Origin: Pyropia yezoensis
Taxonomy: Eukaryota; Rhodophyta; Bangiophyceae; Bangiales; Bangiaceae
NCBI GenBank assembly: GCA_009829735.1
Contig: CM020618.1
Coordinates: forward strand, 16,539,346 to 16,603,345
Direction of reading: 5' to 3'
DNA length: 64,000 bases
Positions within the stretch are counted from its first letter, which is position 1, and every line of letters begins with the position of its first letter. The translations under genes were made by a program, and so were the position numbers. Below are positions 20,436 through 32,097 of this stretch, piece after piece. The notes beneath the pieces were generated by a model that had not been told where the DNA came from, ran no database searches, and saw only the letters and a list, made by a program, of their open reading frames with translations.

Positions 20436-22590
20436 GGAATGGGGATAGGGGCGGGGATGGGGATAGGGGGGGGCGCGGCGCAAATGGGACGAGGGGGGGG
20501 TGTGCTCTGCGCGGGGGGGCTGGCTCCCCACACTCGACGGCACCGACGGCGACAGGGTGGGGGAGCGTGACGGGGCGGCGGGCGGGAAAGTGGTGGACGA
20601 GGGGTGGGGGCGGGTAGAGGGAAGGGGAGAGGGCGGGGGGTGGGGGAGGAGGGAGGGAGGGCGGGTGACCGGCCGCCAAGCACTGGAGCAGTGGCGGCGG
20701 CGGGCGGCGTCGGCGGCGTCTCGCCACGTGCCAGCCGCCGTGGTGCCGACGGCCGCCCCCGCCTGCAGGCCAGCTGGGCACTCACGGCCGGGGGAGGCGG
20801 CGGCTGCGCCGAAGAAACGCTGCCGTTTTTACATCGTTGTGCGGTCTATGACGCGGTCTCTGCCCGCGCGCACGGCGCGGCGACCCTCTTGGTTTTGGCG
20901 GGACAGTGGGTGCCGTCCTTGGGGTATTGGGGGGGAGGGGGGGGGCCACCCACCGGGGGGTGGAGGGAAAACGGGCTATACAGTCTTTCTCCATTGTTGG
21001 GCACCCTTTGTGGCGACCGTAAGCCCAAGGATTATAACTTGATTCCGCCCTCTGATTGGTCGGTGACAACGATCGAATGCTGACACATGCATTGATCGCA
21101 CCGTAGAGGTCGGTCGACCTGCATTGGTTACTAGACACCGTGCCCAAGATAGGATGTCACAGCAATGGAGAAAGACTGTACGGGATTGGCGCGGCTGGAA
21201 GTTTTCAAAAGAAAAACGCATGGCAGCCACTGTGCTGCCACGCCCGACCCCCTACCCCTCCCGCCTGCCCATCCACTGGAAGAGCATGTATGAACACAAC
21301 GAGACACAAAAAGGCCCGCTCTCCCCACCGCCCCCACCCCCGCCCTCACCCCCGCCCTCACCCCCTCCCTGCCAGTGGATCCCCTGCCAACCCCCATTCC
21401 CTTGATGGCGACGGCGCCATTCTCCAGCGCTCCCCGGGGTGTACAATGTGCATGTCATGTACAGTACAGTACATGCATGCATACCCCCGCAGGCGCCACC
21501 ACCCCCTTCCCCAACGGCCGCCCACGTCTGCCCCCACTGCAGCCGGCCGCGTCGGCCGCCACTGCAACGGTGGCGACAGAAGCCCCCCCCCCCCCGTAAC
21601 GAGCGCGTCCCAGCGTATGGGTGGCCGTCCGCTACGGCATGCGCGTGCCATTTGCCCCGCCGTGTCGCCCGGCGCCACCCCCCGCTGTCCGACAGCGATG
21701 ACTGCCGCACGGCGGCGGCGGCGGCGGCGGCGGCAGTGGTGGCAGCGGCGGGGGTTGCGGCGGCGATGGCGGCCCGGCCTCGTCACCGACCGCCGTGCAC
21801 CGCGCTCAGCTGCCGCCGCTTCCGGTCGGCACCGCTCACCCCCCCCCCCCGCCCCTCTCTCCTCACCCTGCCCCCCCTCTGGCGCTGCTATCGGCAGACC
21901 ACACCCACAGTCACATCGGGGTCCACCCCACCCACCGGCCTTGCGGCAGGCCACACCCACTCCAGCGGCTGTCCACGTCCCCCACACACCGCGGCCGGGT
22001 CCACGCGGTCCACGTGGTCCACGCTGGGGCGCCCCGCGCCTCTTCCGTCGCGGACGACCCCACCCCCGCTGAACACCCCCACCCGCGGCCATCATGGCCA
22101 TGATGGGCTGTGATGAGGGGCTGTGGGCGACCCGGCCGCCGCCCGCGCCGCCGCCGCCCTGCGCGAAACACCCGCCAGCGGTGGCGATCGTCATGGGGAA
22201 GGGACGCGCCTCAAAAGTGCGCTGCCATCGCAAGACGGATGCTTGACAGGCCTGCGCTATCGCTGCTGCCGCCAGGCGGCTCTGGCGAAGGTCGATCTGC
22301 GTGTTTGATGAAGTTGGCCAAGCCACATACCTCTTCCCGGGCATTGTGCTGCAGATGCAGAACGCTTTCCGCCCTCTTTTAATCTGCTTAGTGTGCCTCC
22401 GTCCACTGTGAACGTGTTGCTTCCTTTCTTTCCCCAACGACGCACGGTCATTCGGCAAACGGGGCGGACTCCACCTCACATCCCCCCTACCCCGGCGAAG
22501 AAAACGAAAACGACCTCATGGCCAGCCTGTCGCGAGAAAAAAACAAACGGGAAGGCCGGTCGCAGCACACGCCCGTCTCGGCGGGCCACC
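20436..22590. other. Intergenic region without a supported gene
   Basis: About 2.1 kb. It holds a GCG-type triplet repeat at 21709-21732, an ACAGT repeat at 21459-21474 and the 3' flank of the subtilase gene. A 373-codon minus-strand frame (21358-22479) is Arg/Gly-rich, matches no family and overlaps comparable frames on the other strand, so I do not call it. Confidence 0.45.
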
Positions 22591-24420
22591 TCACTGGGGC
22601 GGCATCTGCGGCAGCTCCGTGGAGCCCTCTGGCGGGATCCCACCAGGGTACATGGTCGGCGCGGGGGCCGGCACGCCAGGTGCGGGGGCGGGCACCTGCG
22701 GGATGGGCTCCGCCGGGTTGGGGCCTTTGGGGGGCCCAGGCACCGGCGCGGGCACCACCGGCGCCGGGGCGGACCCGTTGCAGGCGGGGGAGACCCACGC
22801 GAGGGGGTGGTCCGTGATCATGGGTGCGCCGGCGGTGAGGAGCGCCTTGACCGCCTGCACATCAAGCGACGCGCCGTTGGGGTGGTTGGAGAGGATGAGC
22901 GCGATGAGACCCGCCACGTGGGGAGAGGACATGCTGGTGCCAGTTTTGGTGGTCAGGGTGCCCCGGAAGTCAACCGAGAGGGTCTTGTGGCCGGCTGTGT
23001 CGTGAACCAGGGACCCAATCCAAACGTAACCACCAGTCCACACGGAAAAGCAAAGAGAGTGGAGCAAGGGACTAGTGGGTTAGGTCACAAGATTGTCTCA
23101 GGAAGCTCTGCCCCACACTCAAGACTCCAGTTCCCGCACCTTGCATACCCCCGTTCCACCCCATCGGCAACAGCAGAAACGATCAACGTACGTGCGAAGA
23201 CATCCACACAGCGGCCAACGTTCGAGTTGCGCCACACCGAGTCGTCAATGTCGCAGTTGCCCGCAGTGATCACGTCGGGGGAACCAGCGGGCGTGTGGTC
23301 ACACGCGTCGCCGCCGTCGTTGCCGGCGGCCACCGACCCGATCACCCCCACCCCCGCCATCCGCCGCATGCCGGTGTTGTGGTGGTCGCCCGACCCGCCC
23401 AGCGACGCCTGCATGATCACCTTGGCGCCCGGGTTTGCCGCCTTGTACGCGGCCACGTACTCAAAGCCGGCGGCCACGTCGCTCGACTTGCCGCTGCCGT
23501 TCTCGTTGAGCACCTTGACGCACGTCACCGCCGCGCCGGGCGCCACGCCCGTCCGCTTCCCCGCCACCGTGCCCGCAACGTGGGAGCCGTGGCCGCGGTC
23601 GTCAATGCCGGCGGGGTCAAAGGGGGAGGACTCAAGGGCCAGGGACTTGATGTTGACGCCGGCAAACTCTGGGTGGTTGACAGCGCAGCCCGAGTCAACG
23701 ACAAAGACCTCGACGCCGTCGCCCTTGGAAGCGAAGCACTGCGTCTGCCTGTCCTTATCCAGCGGCAGCGCGTACTGATTAATCCGGTCCAGGCCCCAGA
23801 AGTACGGCTTGCCGGCGCCGTCCACGATCGGAATGGGGACTGCGGGGGGTAAACGACACGATTCAGCAGCACGAAGACCAACAGCATGTTCGACGGACAT
23901 GTCAGTGAGCGCGCGTCCAGGGTCGCCGCTGTCCCACTGCGCAGGACAACCCCCCCCGCACACGCTTCCAGGCAATTCACTCCAACTTCCCTCTGAAAAA
24001 TGCATCCACCCCCGATAACGTACGGTCTCCCTCCCTGTCCTCCTCGTCGACCTTGGTGCCCGTCACGAGCGAGTCATCCTCCACCTGGAGCACACCCGGG
24101 ATACGGGCCGCCTCTGCGTTGACCGCCTCGGCCGACGCGCCGTCGGTCTTGGCGCATGCCGCCGTGACCATCCGCAGCGTCGGCAGCACCGCCACGCGGG
24201 AGCACCCGCGGGCGGTCAGGGCATCAGCGACCGACGCCTGGCAGTCGCCACCACAGTCGTCGGTCAGGGTGATGACCTTGGAGTCGGTGAGGTCCGCGAT
24301 CATGCGGGCGGTGGACGACGCGTCGCCGCCAAGGCCACGGGCGGGCGCGCCCGCGGTGGCCGTCGCCGCCGCCAGGGCGGTGACGGCCACAGCAGCGAAG
24401 GCGGTGGCGGCCATGGGTGC
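22591..24420 (-). CDS. Secreted subtilisin-like serine protease, proteinase K subfamily (S8), three exons
   Basis: Exons are 24420-24024, 23839-23192 and 22994-22591. Both introns (184 and 197 bases) are phase 1 with GTACGT donors and CAG acceptors. The product is 482 residues: signal peptide (MAPMAATAFAAVAVTALAAA), an inhibitor-type prodomain to about residue 135, a catalytic domain, and a Pro-rich tail of about 60 residues. Catalytic residues by position are D181 (VVDSG), H216 (RGHGSHVAGT), oxyanion N306 (AAGND) and S369 (GTSMSSPHVAG). WGLDRI at the domain start and VKVLNENGSG match proteinase K. The splice at 23192/22994 restores CVDVFAPG, a family motif, which validates it. It is expected to be an extracellular or vacuolar endopeptidase activated by prodomain removal. 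Confidence 0.93.
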
Positions 24421-26229
24421 CATGGTGCAGGAGGGGGGGGGGGGTGTGCGCGGGCAACGGCGGGAAGGTCGCGGGTGGATCACGAACGGGGCGGCCTCGG
24501 GTGTGGACCCGGCTGGAGGAGGGGAGAGGGCGAAAGAGCCGCTAGGTCGATGATGCTCCTGGGAATGGAGATGGTCGGGGCACGTGGGGTTGCGACGAAA
24601 CCGGGCGCCCCTTTTTCATGAGTCCAGTGCTGAGCGACAGCAACGGACCCACCGGCGAGGGAGGGGGCACCCTCCCGCCTAGCTGCCCGTTCATGGGACC
24701 CGCGGGGGGTACGTACACAGCATACAGGAGCGCACCTCGGCAGCGGCGGATGCGTGGCCCTACGCATCGGTGGGGGGCGCGCCCAGGAGTGCCGTTGTGC
24801 TCAGGACGCCTACGTATCTATGAGACCCTGACCCATACAGTATGTTCGTGTGACCGCTCGCCGCCGACAGGGTGACGCCGCATTCACACGCCTGTCCGCC
24901 TTCATCGCAGAACCCCCCCCCCCCCCCCAATAGGCCATTCTGTACTTCCACCTGCCTTTCCAAAACGAGATCCTCCTCCGCTGACCTCCCCCGATCGATA
25001 CATAGTATCGCTCTCCATCGTGGAGGGGTAGGGGGGGGCACGCCGTCGTCCGGTAAAGGTGTACTGTACTCATCTGTGGCGTCGACGAGCGTCGCTGCCA
25101 CTTCTACGTTGTGGCAGCCAGCCCCAGCTCACTGTAGAGGGTCCCGCCCACCACGGTGGTACCGCCCCGCCATCACCCCACCACCTCAAAAAAGGCGCAG
25201 GAGGGGGGGGAGAAGAAAATGCCCGCGACGCCTCAGGGACGCCGTCGTCACGTGGGCGTGTGCCGCGCAACACAAAACGCCCGTCCCCTTGACGGGCGAC
25301 ATGCCGTCCACGCGCATCTGTCCCCCCCGTCCGCGACCAGCACGTGGCCCGACCAGCACGTGGCCCCAGGCCGACGGCTGGCAGATGGAGACTGCCAGCG
25401 GGTACATACGCGATCACAGTCAAAAATCTAGGCAGTGCGCGTCTGGATGGTGGGACGGCGAAGACGCGCGCTCCCCGCCGTCCATCATGGGATGAGCACA
25501 ACGTATGTAGCCACGCCGCTGACACACCAGCCTGGGATGCCTGGCGAGCTGCGCCGCGGCGCGGGGCCCGCCGGCAACGCCGGACAGGCGTACCCGCTAC
25601 GTTTGGACACTCACGGGTGTGGGTGGCCCGACACGAGCATTGTTCGTCGTCCTGATTTTTCAATGTTCGTTTTCAATGACTCAAAAGAATATTTACGCGC
25701 ACGCGGTGTCAAAAGAGGGCGGAGACCTCGTTTGACAGTGGGCGTGACGGTCCCGTCCTCGTCACCGCCGCAGGCGCGCCACCACCGCCCTCGCCGCCGC
25801 CGCTTTCGCCGCCGCCGCCCTCGCCGCCGCCGCTTTCGCCGCCGCCGCCCTCGCCACAGCCGCCATCAGCAGTGCCGACCGCCGCCGTACTCTGAGCGGC
25901 AGCGCGGGCAGGTCTATGGGCGGGTGTAGCCGACGCCGCCTCCACCCTCACTCATGGACATTACGGGCGACGCGCGGGGCGGGGGGGGGGCGCAAACCGC
26001 CAGTACTGCCGTGACTGTGGCGGCGGCGGCGGCGGCGGGCGACGGCGACGACCGTGGAGGCAGCGTTCGTGGCGGTGGACCCTGTGGTGTTTACCTTTAT
26101 GACCAGTGGCCGCTGGGACGTGCGCACATGGCAGCCAGCAGCAGCAGTTAGCCGTGTGGCCCCTTACATCCTGCCTCCCGGCAACAAACCTGCCGCGACT
26201 TGGTTGCACCCGCCCCCCCCCCCAGTGAG
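24421..26229. other. Intergenic region without a supported gene
   Basis: 1.8 kb between the subtilase start and the MMSDH stop, both on the minus strand. Frames such as 25070-25663 (-) lack a domain. It holds the 30-base tandem repeat at 25789-25859 and several C- or G-runs. The subtilase promoter must lie near 24430-24700. Confidence 0.45.
25789..25859. repeat. Tandem repeat, 30-base unit, about 2.4 copies
   Basis: CCCTCGCCGCCGCCGCTTTC followed by GCCGCCGCCG, repeated. One plus-strand frame reads as SPPPL/SPPPP repeats of extensin type and ends in a stop at 25894. There is no start or signal peptide upstream in that frame, so I list it as a repeat only. Confidence 0.7.
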
Positions 26230-27921
26230 CTACCCGCCACTCCCAGCGGTAATCCACGATGCGGGGGTCATGGAGGTCGTCACCTTCCCCCCTCCGGCCG
26301 CCGCCCCCCCCCGCTCAGGCCACCGCTCCACAACGGTCTGCAGGCGGGTGTAAAACTGGAAGCCTGTGGGCCCGTAAAAGGGGAGGTCCCCCAACGCAGA
26401 CCCCCCTCCCCCCGTAAACCCCAACGCCGGCGCGGGCACGGGGATGGGGACGTTGACGCCAACCTGGCCGACCTCACAGGCCGCGGTGTAGCGCCGCGCC
26501 ACCGCGGCGCTGGTGGTGAAAACGGCAGTGCCGTTGCCGTACGGGCTGGCGCGGACCAGGTCGGCGGCCGCGTCCATGGTCGGCACGGTCACGACGCAGA
26601 GGACGGGCCCAAACACCTCTTGCTCATAGATGGTCATGCCCAGCTGCACGCCCGTCACGACCGACGGGCGGAGCCAGTAGCCGCCGGGGTGGACGCCCTC
26701 AGCCGCCGCGTCCACGACCGTCCCGTCCAGTGCGATAGTGGCCCCTTCCGCGGCGGCGCCCACCACCAGCGCCCGCACCCTGTCCACAGAGGCGGCGGAA
26801 ATGAGGGGCCCAACCTCCCCCCCAGAGTCCCCAGCCCCCAGCCGCAGCGCCGCCGCGCGGGCCACGAGCGCGTCCACAACCGCCGCCTCCCGCTCGGCGT
26901 CGCCCACCACGACCGCCACCGACAGCGCCATGCACCGCTGACCCGACGCGCCAAACGCCGCGCCCGTCAGCGCCGCCGCCGCAGCGTCCACATCCGCATC
27001 GGGGGCCACAACGGCGTGGTTCTTGGCGCCCAGGTTGGCCTGCGCCCGCACCCCCGCCGCGGCAGCCGCAGCGTATACGGCCCGGCCCGCCGGGGTGCTG
27101 CCGACAAAGCTCACCGCCCTCACGGGGGGCGCGGCAATGAGCGCCGCGGCGGTCTCGGCGCCGCCCTGCACAACCCCCAGGGCCCCCGGCGGCACGCCCG
27201 CCTCCGTCGCCAGCGCCGCCAGCCGCACTGCCGCGGAGGGGGTGGCGGGGGGGGGCTTTAGGAGCACCGTGTTGCCGGCCACCAGCGCCAGTGGCGCCAC
27301 CCACAGCGGAATCATGACGGGGAAGTTAAAGGGGGTGATGCCCAGGACGGAGCCCAGCGGCAGCGGCCGCTGGGACATATCCACCGCCCCCGCACGGCGG
27401 CCGCCGGGGAGGGTGTTGCCGGTGAGGAGTGCCGGCGCGGCGGCCGCGTACTCGAGCACCTCCAGCCCGCGCGTCACGTCCCCCGCCGCGTCGGCGGCGG
27501 TCTTGCCCGTCTCCCGCACCACGTCGGCGGCCAGGTCCGGGGCAGCCGCCGACACGGCCGCAGCCCAGCGCGCCACCACCCGCGACCGTTCAGCGAGGGG
27601 GGTGTCCCGCCACGCGGGAAAGGCCGAGGCGGCAGCGTCCACGGCGGCCCCCACATCCTTGGCAGCCGCCTCGGGGGGGACCTGCCCGACGACGGCGCCC
27701 GTGGCGGGGTCGGTGACGGGCACCCACGAGGTAGAAGGAGGGTTGGACGGCGCCCATGTCGCGCCAGAAATGTAGTGGGGGACCACGGGTGCCGCCGCGC
27801 CGCCGCCTCGGGCCGCCGCGGAGGCCACACCCCGAACCGTGGGTGCCCCGCGGGCGTGACGGGCAGCCGCTGCCGCCGCCGCCGCCACAGGCCGGAGACG
27901 CAGCGACGAGAGGGTCGCCAT
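26230..27921 (-). CDS. Mitochondrial methylmalonate-semialdehyde dehydrogenase (acylating), ALDH6 family
   Basis: A 563-residue intronless protein starting at the ATG at 27921. It has a mitochondrial leader (MATLSSLRLRPVAAAAAAAA to about residue 45). Family motifs are GITPFNFPVMIPLW, VSFVGST, QANLGAKNHAVV, then AAFGASGQRCMALS with catalytic Cys330, then EVFGPVL, PYGNGTAVFTT and VGQVGVNVPIPVPAPALGFT. These are specific to methylmalonate/malonate-semialdehyde dehydrogenases, which turn the semialdehyde to propionyl- or acetyl-CoA with NAD+ and CoA. The enzyme sits in valine, thymine and inositol catabolism. The length fits the family plus presequence. Substitutions relative to animal enzymes are mainly to Ala, in line with genome composition. 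Confidence 0.95.
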   Translation of the reverse strand: MATLSSLRLRPVAAAAAAAARHARGAPTVRGVASAAARGGGAAAPVVPHYISGATWAPSNPPSTSWVPVTDPATGAVVGQVPPEAAAKDVGAAVDAAASAFPAWRDTPLAERSRVVARWAAAVSAAAPDLAADVVRETGKTAADAAGDVTRGLEVLEYAAAAPALLTGNTLPGGRRAGAVDMSQRPLPLGSVLGITPFNFPVMIPLWVAPLALVAGNTVLLKPPPATPSAAVRLAALATEAGVPPGALGVVQGGAETAAALIAAPPVRAVSFVGSTPAGRAVYAAAAAAGVRAQANLGAKNHAVVAPDADVDAAAAALTGAAFGASGQRCMALSVAVVVGDAEREAAVVDALVARAAALRLGAGDSGGEVGPLISAASVDRVRALVVGAAAEGATIALDGTVVDAAAEGVHPGGYWLRPSVVTGVQLGMTIYEQEVFGPVLCVVTVPTMDAAADLVRASPYGNGTAVFTTSAAVARRYTAACEVGQVGVNVPIPVPAPALGFTGGGGSALGDLPFYGPTGFQFYTRLQTVVERWPERGGAAAGGGKVTTSMTPASWITAGSGG

Positions 27922-29610
27922 CAATGAGGACACGGTGCACCACAGGGGATGACCGTACGCACAAAGTGGGGGGTGGGGCGGGAAGGTCGCGGAAAAGGGC
28001 GTTGACGGTGCGCCGATGGGGCGGGAACACCGACGGACAGACGGCACCACGCAGACCTGCGGCGCGAGGCGGGGTCTCGCCGCCACGGCGGCAGGGGTGA
28101 CAGCGCAGAGCGGGGGGGCGGCCTCGCCCGCGGGCAGCCCCCCCCCCCCCGCACCGGCGACGAGAAGAGGCGGGGGACTCTTCGCAGGCCTCTACCTATC
28201 CAAACGGAGAGCGAGAGAGGGTCGCATGCCAGCTGATCGGCCGCGGTGTTTGTGGAACGTGAGGGCCCTCGACAAGTAACTAGAGCATGAACACACATTT
28301 ATCATCAACTCCTGGTTGTGGTTGTTGTCATTTAGACAAAGTACGTGAAATCACCGTGGTCCACTCTCATCGCGTCCCACAGTCGGTGGTTCAAGCGGTC
28401 ACCTCGTCAAGGCAACCTCTCCATCAATCCACTCGGGGAGACCCACGTGGGCGGGAGGTGGGTCCATCACGACACCCGGCAGGCACTACCAAATCGTGAT
28501 GCTGTACTGTACTGTACTGTCGTGCGCCACTGGCATCGTCGCACAACGTATCCATGTGCCTCCCATACATACATATTCTGCCGAGCAGCGTTCCGGCCAC
28601 ACAGCCCTATTTATCGATAAGGTGTCAGAGCGACAATTCTTCAGTTTGCTCTCTGCCATCCCGAGCCCCGCTCGCTTCCGCACCTCGCCCATGCGATGAT
28701 CGGGGCGACGCCAGCACCTTCGCGGTCAGGGGTTGAAGTCACCAAGCAATGGGGTCGGGCTGTGGACAGGAAGGAGCGGGGCCCCCTCTCCCATTGAGTG
28801 ACTGCGATGTCCGGCGCGCGATGCTTGGCAGGGATTGGCCCGCGGTACACGAGCGCGGGACCCCGGAACAGTCTCGACAGACTCTTACTGGACCGCTCCA
28901 GCGGATGAGTCAGGGGGCACGACCAAGCCGGTCACCGAGCTCCCTCCTCCATCCGTTGGCGGCTATATACAGTATCCCGGATATCAGACGATGCGAACCT
29001 GAAGGGGGACGGGATCCGCACGCGCCCCCGTGCGAGGACGCCTCGCCTGGAGGACGGACGCTGGGGTGGGGTGCTGCTGGTTCTTCGTAATTTAATTCTC
29101 CAGGTGTGGTGCCCTGGCACGTCCTGGTGGGGTGGCGTGGGAGGAAGAGGCTCACTATAGCGGTTGTACTGCCGCGTCTCTCCGCCCCCCCGCCAGCGCG
29201 AACGCGTCGTGGAGGCCCATCGGTGTACTCCGCATCGTCTGCACCCTGGACTGCTTTTCGACGCGGTGCCACCGCCGGTCGTCCACCCCCTGACACTCTC
29301 CCGTCCACGGCGACGCGCCCTTCTCGCCCCCCCCCCACCCCCGCCCGTCTCTGTCTGCGCGTTACTCTCCCCGGAGAACGCCGCGCGCTGGCGTCCCAGG
29401 CCGTCCCCCCTTTTTCACCCCCCGCCCCGCCGGCCGCCCTATTAAGAAGTGGCATTTGTACACCGGCGCGAGAGCGGCGCACCTCCCGGCACAGTCGGGT
29501 CGGTCTTTTCCCCCGTCCCCGTCTACCCCTCGCCGCCTCTCGCCACCGGCGGCGTCTTCATCCCGCCCCCTGCACTCGCGTCGCACGCCGCCCTTCTCGC
29601 CGCCGCAGCC
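27922..29610. other. Divergent intergenic region, MMSDH (-) / Cys-rich protein (+)
   Basis: 1.7 kb. It contains a TACTG pentamer repeat (28504-28520), the string CCCTATTTATCG with an overlapping TTATCGATAA palindrome (28605-28620), and a TATTAAG string at 29442-29448, 165 bases before the next ATG. No supported gene. Confidence 0.45.
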
Positions 29611-30387
29611 ATGCGTGCGCGGCAGATGGTGGTCGCCGTGGCGGTGGCTACGGCCACCGCCGCCGCCACTGCCGCCGCGGCCGTCTCCCACCCCCCCGCG
29701 GCAGCGGCAGCAGCGGCGGCGGCGTCGGCGGGGGCGGCCGTCTACTCCCTTGCCCGCCCCCTCTCCTCCTCGACCCTGTTGGCGTCGACGACCCAGCGCT
29801 CCTCCTCCGTGTGCATCACGCAACAAGACCTACACCGGATGACCGCCGCCACCGCCGACGGCATGGCCGCCATTGGCGTGCCACCCCCACTCGTCAAGCG
29901 CTGGGTCTACACCGTGACCGTGCAGATGCCCGCCGAGCTCGGCCTGGCGGAGGGGCCGCCAGAGCCAGCCACTGTGCAGACCGTCGACAAGGCCCGCGAC
30001 GGCGACGGCCGTGGCGGAGGTGGGGGCGACGGCGCCGCCGCCGCCGCCGCCGCTGACAAGGACGGCGACAAGGACGAGGACGATCCCCCCACGCCGGGGA
30101 CCATTGGCGAGGCCTCCCCCTCGGATGATCGCCGTTGCTACGTATCTGACGACGCGGTCGAGTACATCGTGTCCTCCTTTGACACGGTCCTTGACGAGGC
30201 GGGCGTGGCTGGCGCCCGGCTGCCAACAAGGGACGACACTGCCGGCGGGGCGGCGCCGGCGCCGGTTGTCCGCGCCGGCGGCGTGTGCCTCTCCTGCTGC
30301 GCGCTCTCGTCGTTCAAGGACCGCTTCCACGAGATCCTCCGAATTTGCGCCTGCCGCCGGTGTCACTGCAACTGGGACTGCCGGTAG
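29611..30387 (+). CDS. Hypothetical protein with secretory-type leader and Cys-rich C-terminus (258 aa)
   Basis: The ATG at 29611 gives MRARQMVVAVAVATATAAAT followed by more Ala, a plausible signal peptide or transit peptide. The middle has ordered-looking stretches (RSSSVCITQQDLHRMTAATA, PLVKRWVYTVTVQMPAELGL) separated by an acidic Gly/Asp/Ala linker (DKDGDKDEDD). A segment YVSDDAVEYIVSSFDTVLDE follows. The final 40 residues hold eight cysteines (CLSCCALSSFKDRF, then CACRRCHCNWDC), suggesting disulfides or metal binding. An upstream extension of the frame to 29449 has no sensible start. I do not recognise the family. Confidence 0.55.
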   Translation: MRARQMVVAVAVATATAAATAAAAVSHPPAAAAAAAAASAGAAVYSLARPLSSSTLLASTTQRSSSVCITQQDLHRMTAATADGMAAIGVPPPLVKRWVYTVTVQMPAELGLAEGPPEPATVQTVDKARDGDGRGGGGGDGAAAAAAADKDGDKDEDDPPTPGTIGEASPSDDRRCYVSDDAVEYIVSSFDTVLDEAGVAGARLPTRDDTAGGAAPAPVVRAGGVCLSCCALSSFKDRFHEILRICACRRCHCNWDCR

Positions 30388-30958
30388 CGGGGGAGGGGGG
30401 AGAGCGGAGGGGGGGGGGGGCGGGGCGGGGCGCGCGCGCGCCCACCCAGACGGGAGGGGCGCTGACAGGCACGGGGGAGAGGGGGGGCCGGCGAGTCGGC
30501 GGGGTTGGATGGCTGGTGACGGGGGGGGGGGGGGGGACGGACGCGCGCTGCGCCGCGTCCCGCCGCGCCGCTGCGGGGTGGCGGTGGCGCCCGCCGCCGC
30601 CACGCCCGCGCCCCTCGCGCACGGGCGGCCGTGGCGGCCGGGCGGCCTGCCGCTGCCCTGGCGGCACGGGCCGTCCCGCCGCGGCAGGCCGTAGGTACCG
30701 GCCCATCCCGTCCGTCCATGATGGGGGGCGCCCCCCCGGCACCCAGCGGATGGACGCGGGCTGCGCTCGTCCGTTGCGCGTGCTTCACCACAGGGAAACG
30801 GGAAGGTCAAGCCTCGGTTTTTTTCTTTTTGTTTTTGTTTTTTTTGGACGGTCGCTGCGAGTGCCGGCTGCCGCCCTCCCCGCCCCTCCTCCTCCCCTGC
30901 CCCCCGCCGCCCATACATATGTAGGTACCCCCCCCCGTCCCCCCGCCCAGGAGCCCAG
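30388..30958. other. Convergent intergenic region
   Basis: 570 bases between the Cys-rich protein and the end of the thioredoxin-fold-like gene. It contains a G-run (30526-30536) and T-rich strings (30819-30846). No gene seen. Confidence 0.45.
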
Positions 30959-32046
30959 TCACACCAGCGCGGCGCTATTCCACGCCGACGCGCTGCGGAC
31001 GCCACGGCCACGGCGGTCCCGCCCCCCCCCCCCCCCCATCCCCCCCCCCCCGGCCGCCGCCGCCGCCGCCGCCGCCGCCGCGGCCATCCGCTTGCCGCCC
31101 AGGCTGCCGCCGCCCCACCACCCCCGATCGCCGCGGCCGCCGCCGCCGCCGCCGCCGCCGGCGCCACCCCCCCCGCCGGCGGCGCCCCCTCTGCCGCCCC
31201 CCCCCCCCCCCCCCCGCCGGCGCCCCCCCCGCCACCAACCCCACCCACGCTGCCGCTGCGGCCGGCGGCGGCGGCGGCGGCGGCGCGGCGGTCGCCCGCC
31301 GCGGCGGCCACCGCGTCGCGGCGGCCGCTGTAGTGGGCGACCAGCGCCGACCGGACGCGCTCGTCGGCCGCCGGCGGCGGCGGCGGCGGCGGCGCGCCCG
31401 CGCCCGCCGCGGCGGCCGCGGCGGCGGCGGCCGCGGCGGCGGCGGCGGTGGCGGCGGCCGCGGCGGCGGCGGCCAGGCTGGCGCTCCGCCCGCCGGCGGC
31501 GGCAGCGGCGGCGGCGGCGCCCATGCCGCCCGCGCCGGGGGGCGCCCACACCCCGGGTGGGCGGCCGAGGGCGCCCAGCACCTCGGCCCACGGCGGGAGC
31601 TCCAGGGGGTTGCCCGCCACCGTCGCGGCCAGGAGCATTGGCAGCATCCCCGCAGACGCCGCCCCTCCCCCAGCCCCCGCCCCGGCGGTGGCACCACCGC
31701 CGCCGCCGCCAAGGCCACCGCCGCCGCCGCCACCACCAATTCCCCCTCCCCCACCGCCGCCCATGCCGCCCCCCATCCCAGGCAACGCCTGCTGGCCCCC
31801 ACCGGGGAGGAGCAGAAACGTGCCGCCCTTGCGCCACCGCGGGGACGGCGGCGCAGACAGGCGCTTGGACCCCCGCCGCCGCCCCGCCCCCTGCAGGGAC
31901 GTCAGCGACGAGGTGGACGTGCGCCGGTGGGCGCCACCGCCGCCCCCCCTGCCGCCAAAGCCGCCGCCCCCACCCCCGTCGCGGCCCCCCCCGCCACGCC
32001 GGCCGGCGGGGGGGAAGGAGGCGGGGAAGGCGTGGCCCGTAATCAG

Positions 32047-32097
<51 letters not shown>

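Noticed and set aside
21358..22479. 373-codon minus-strand frame
   Set aside because: Arg/Gly/Pro-rich, includes a GCG triplet repeat and mirrors frames of similar length on the other strand. No recognisable domain.
25762..25894. Extensin-like SPPPP frame as a cell-wall gene
   Set aside because: No start codon, signal peptide or tyrosine motifs in phase; only a short GC repeat is present.
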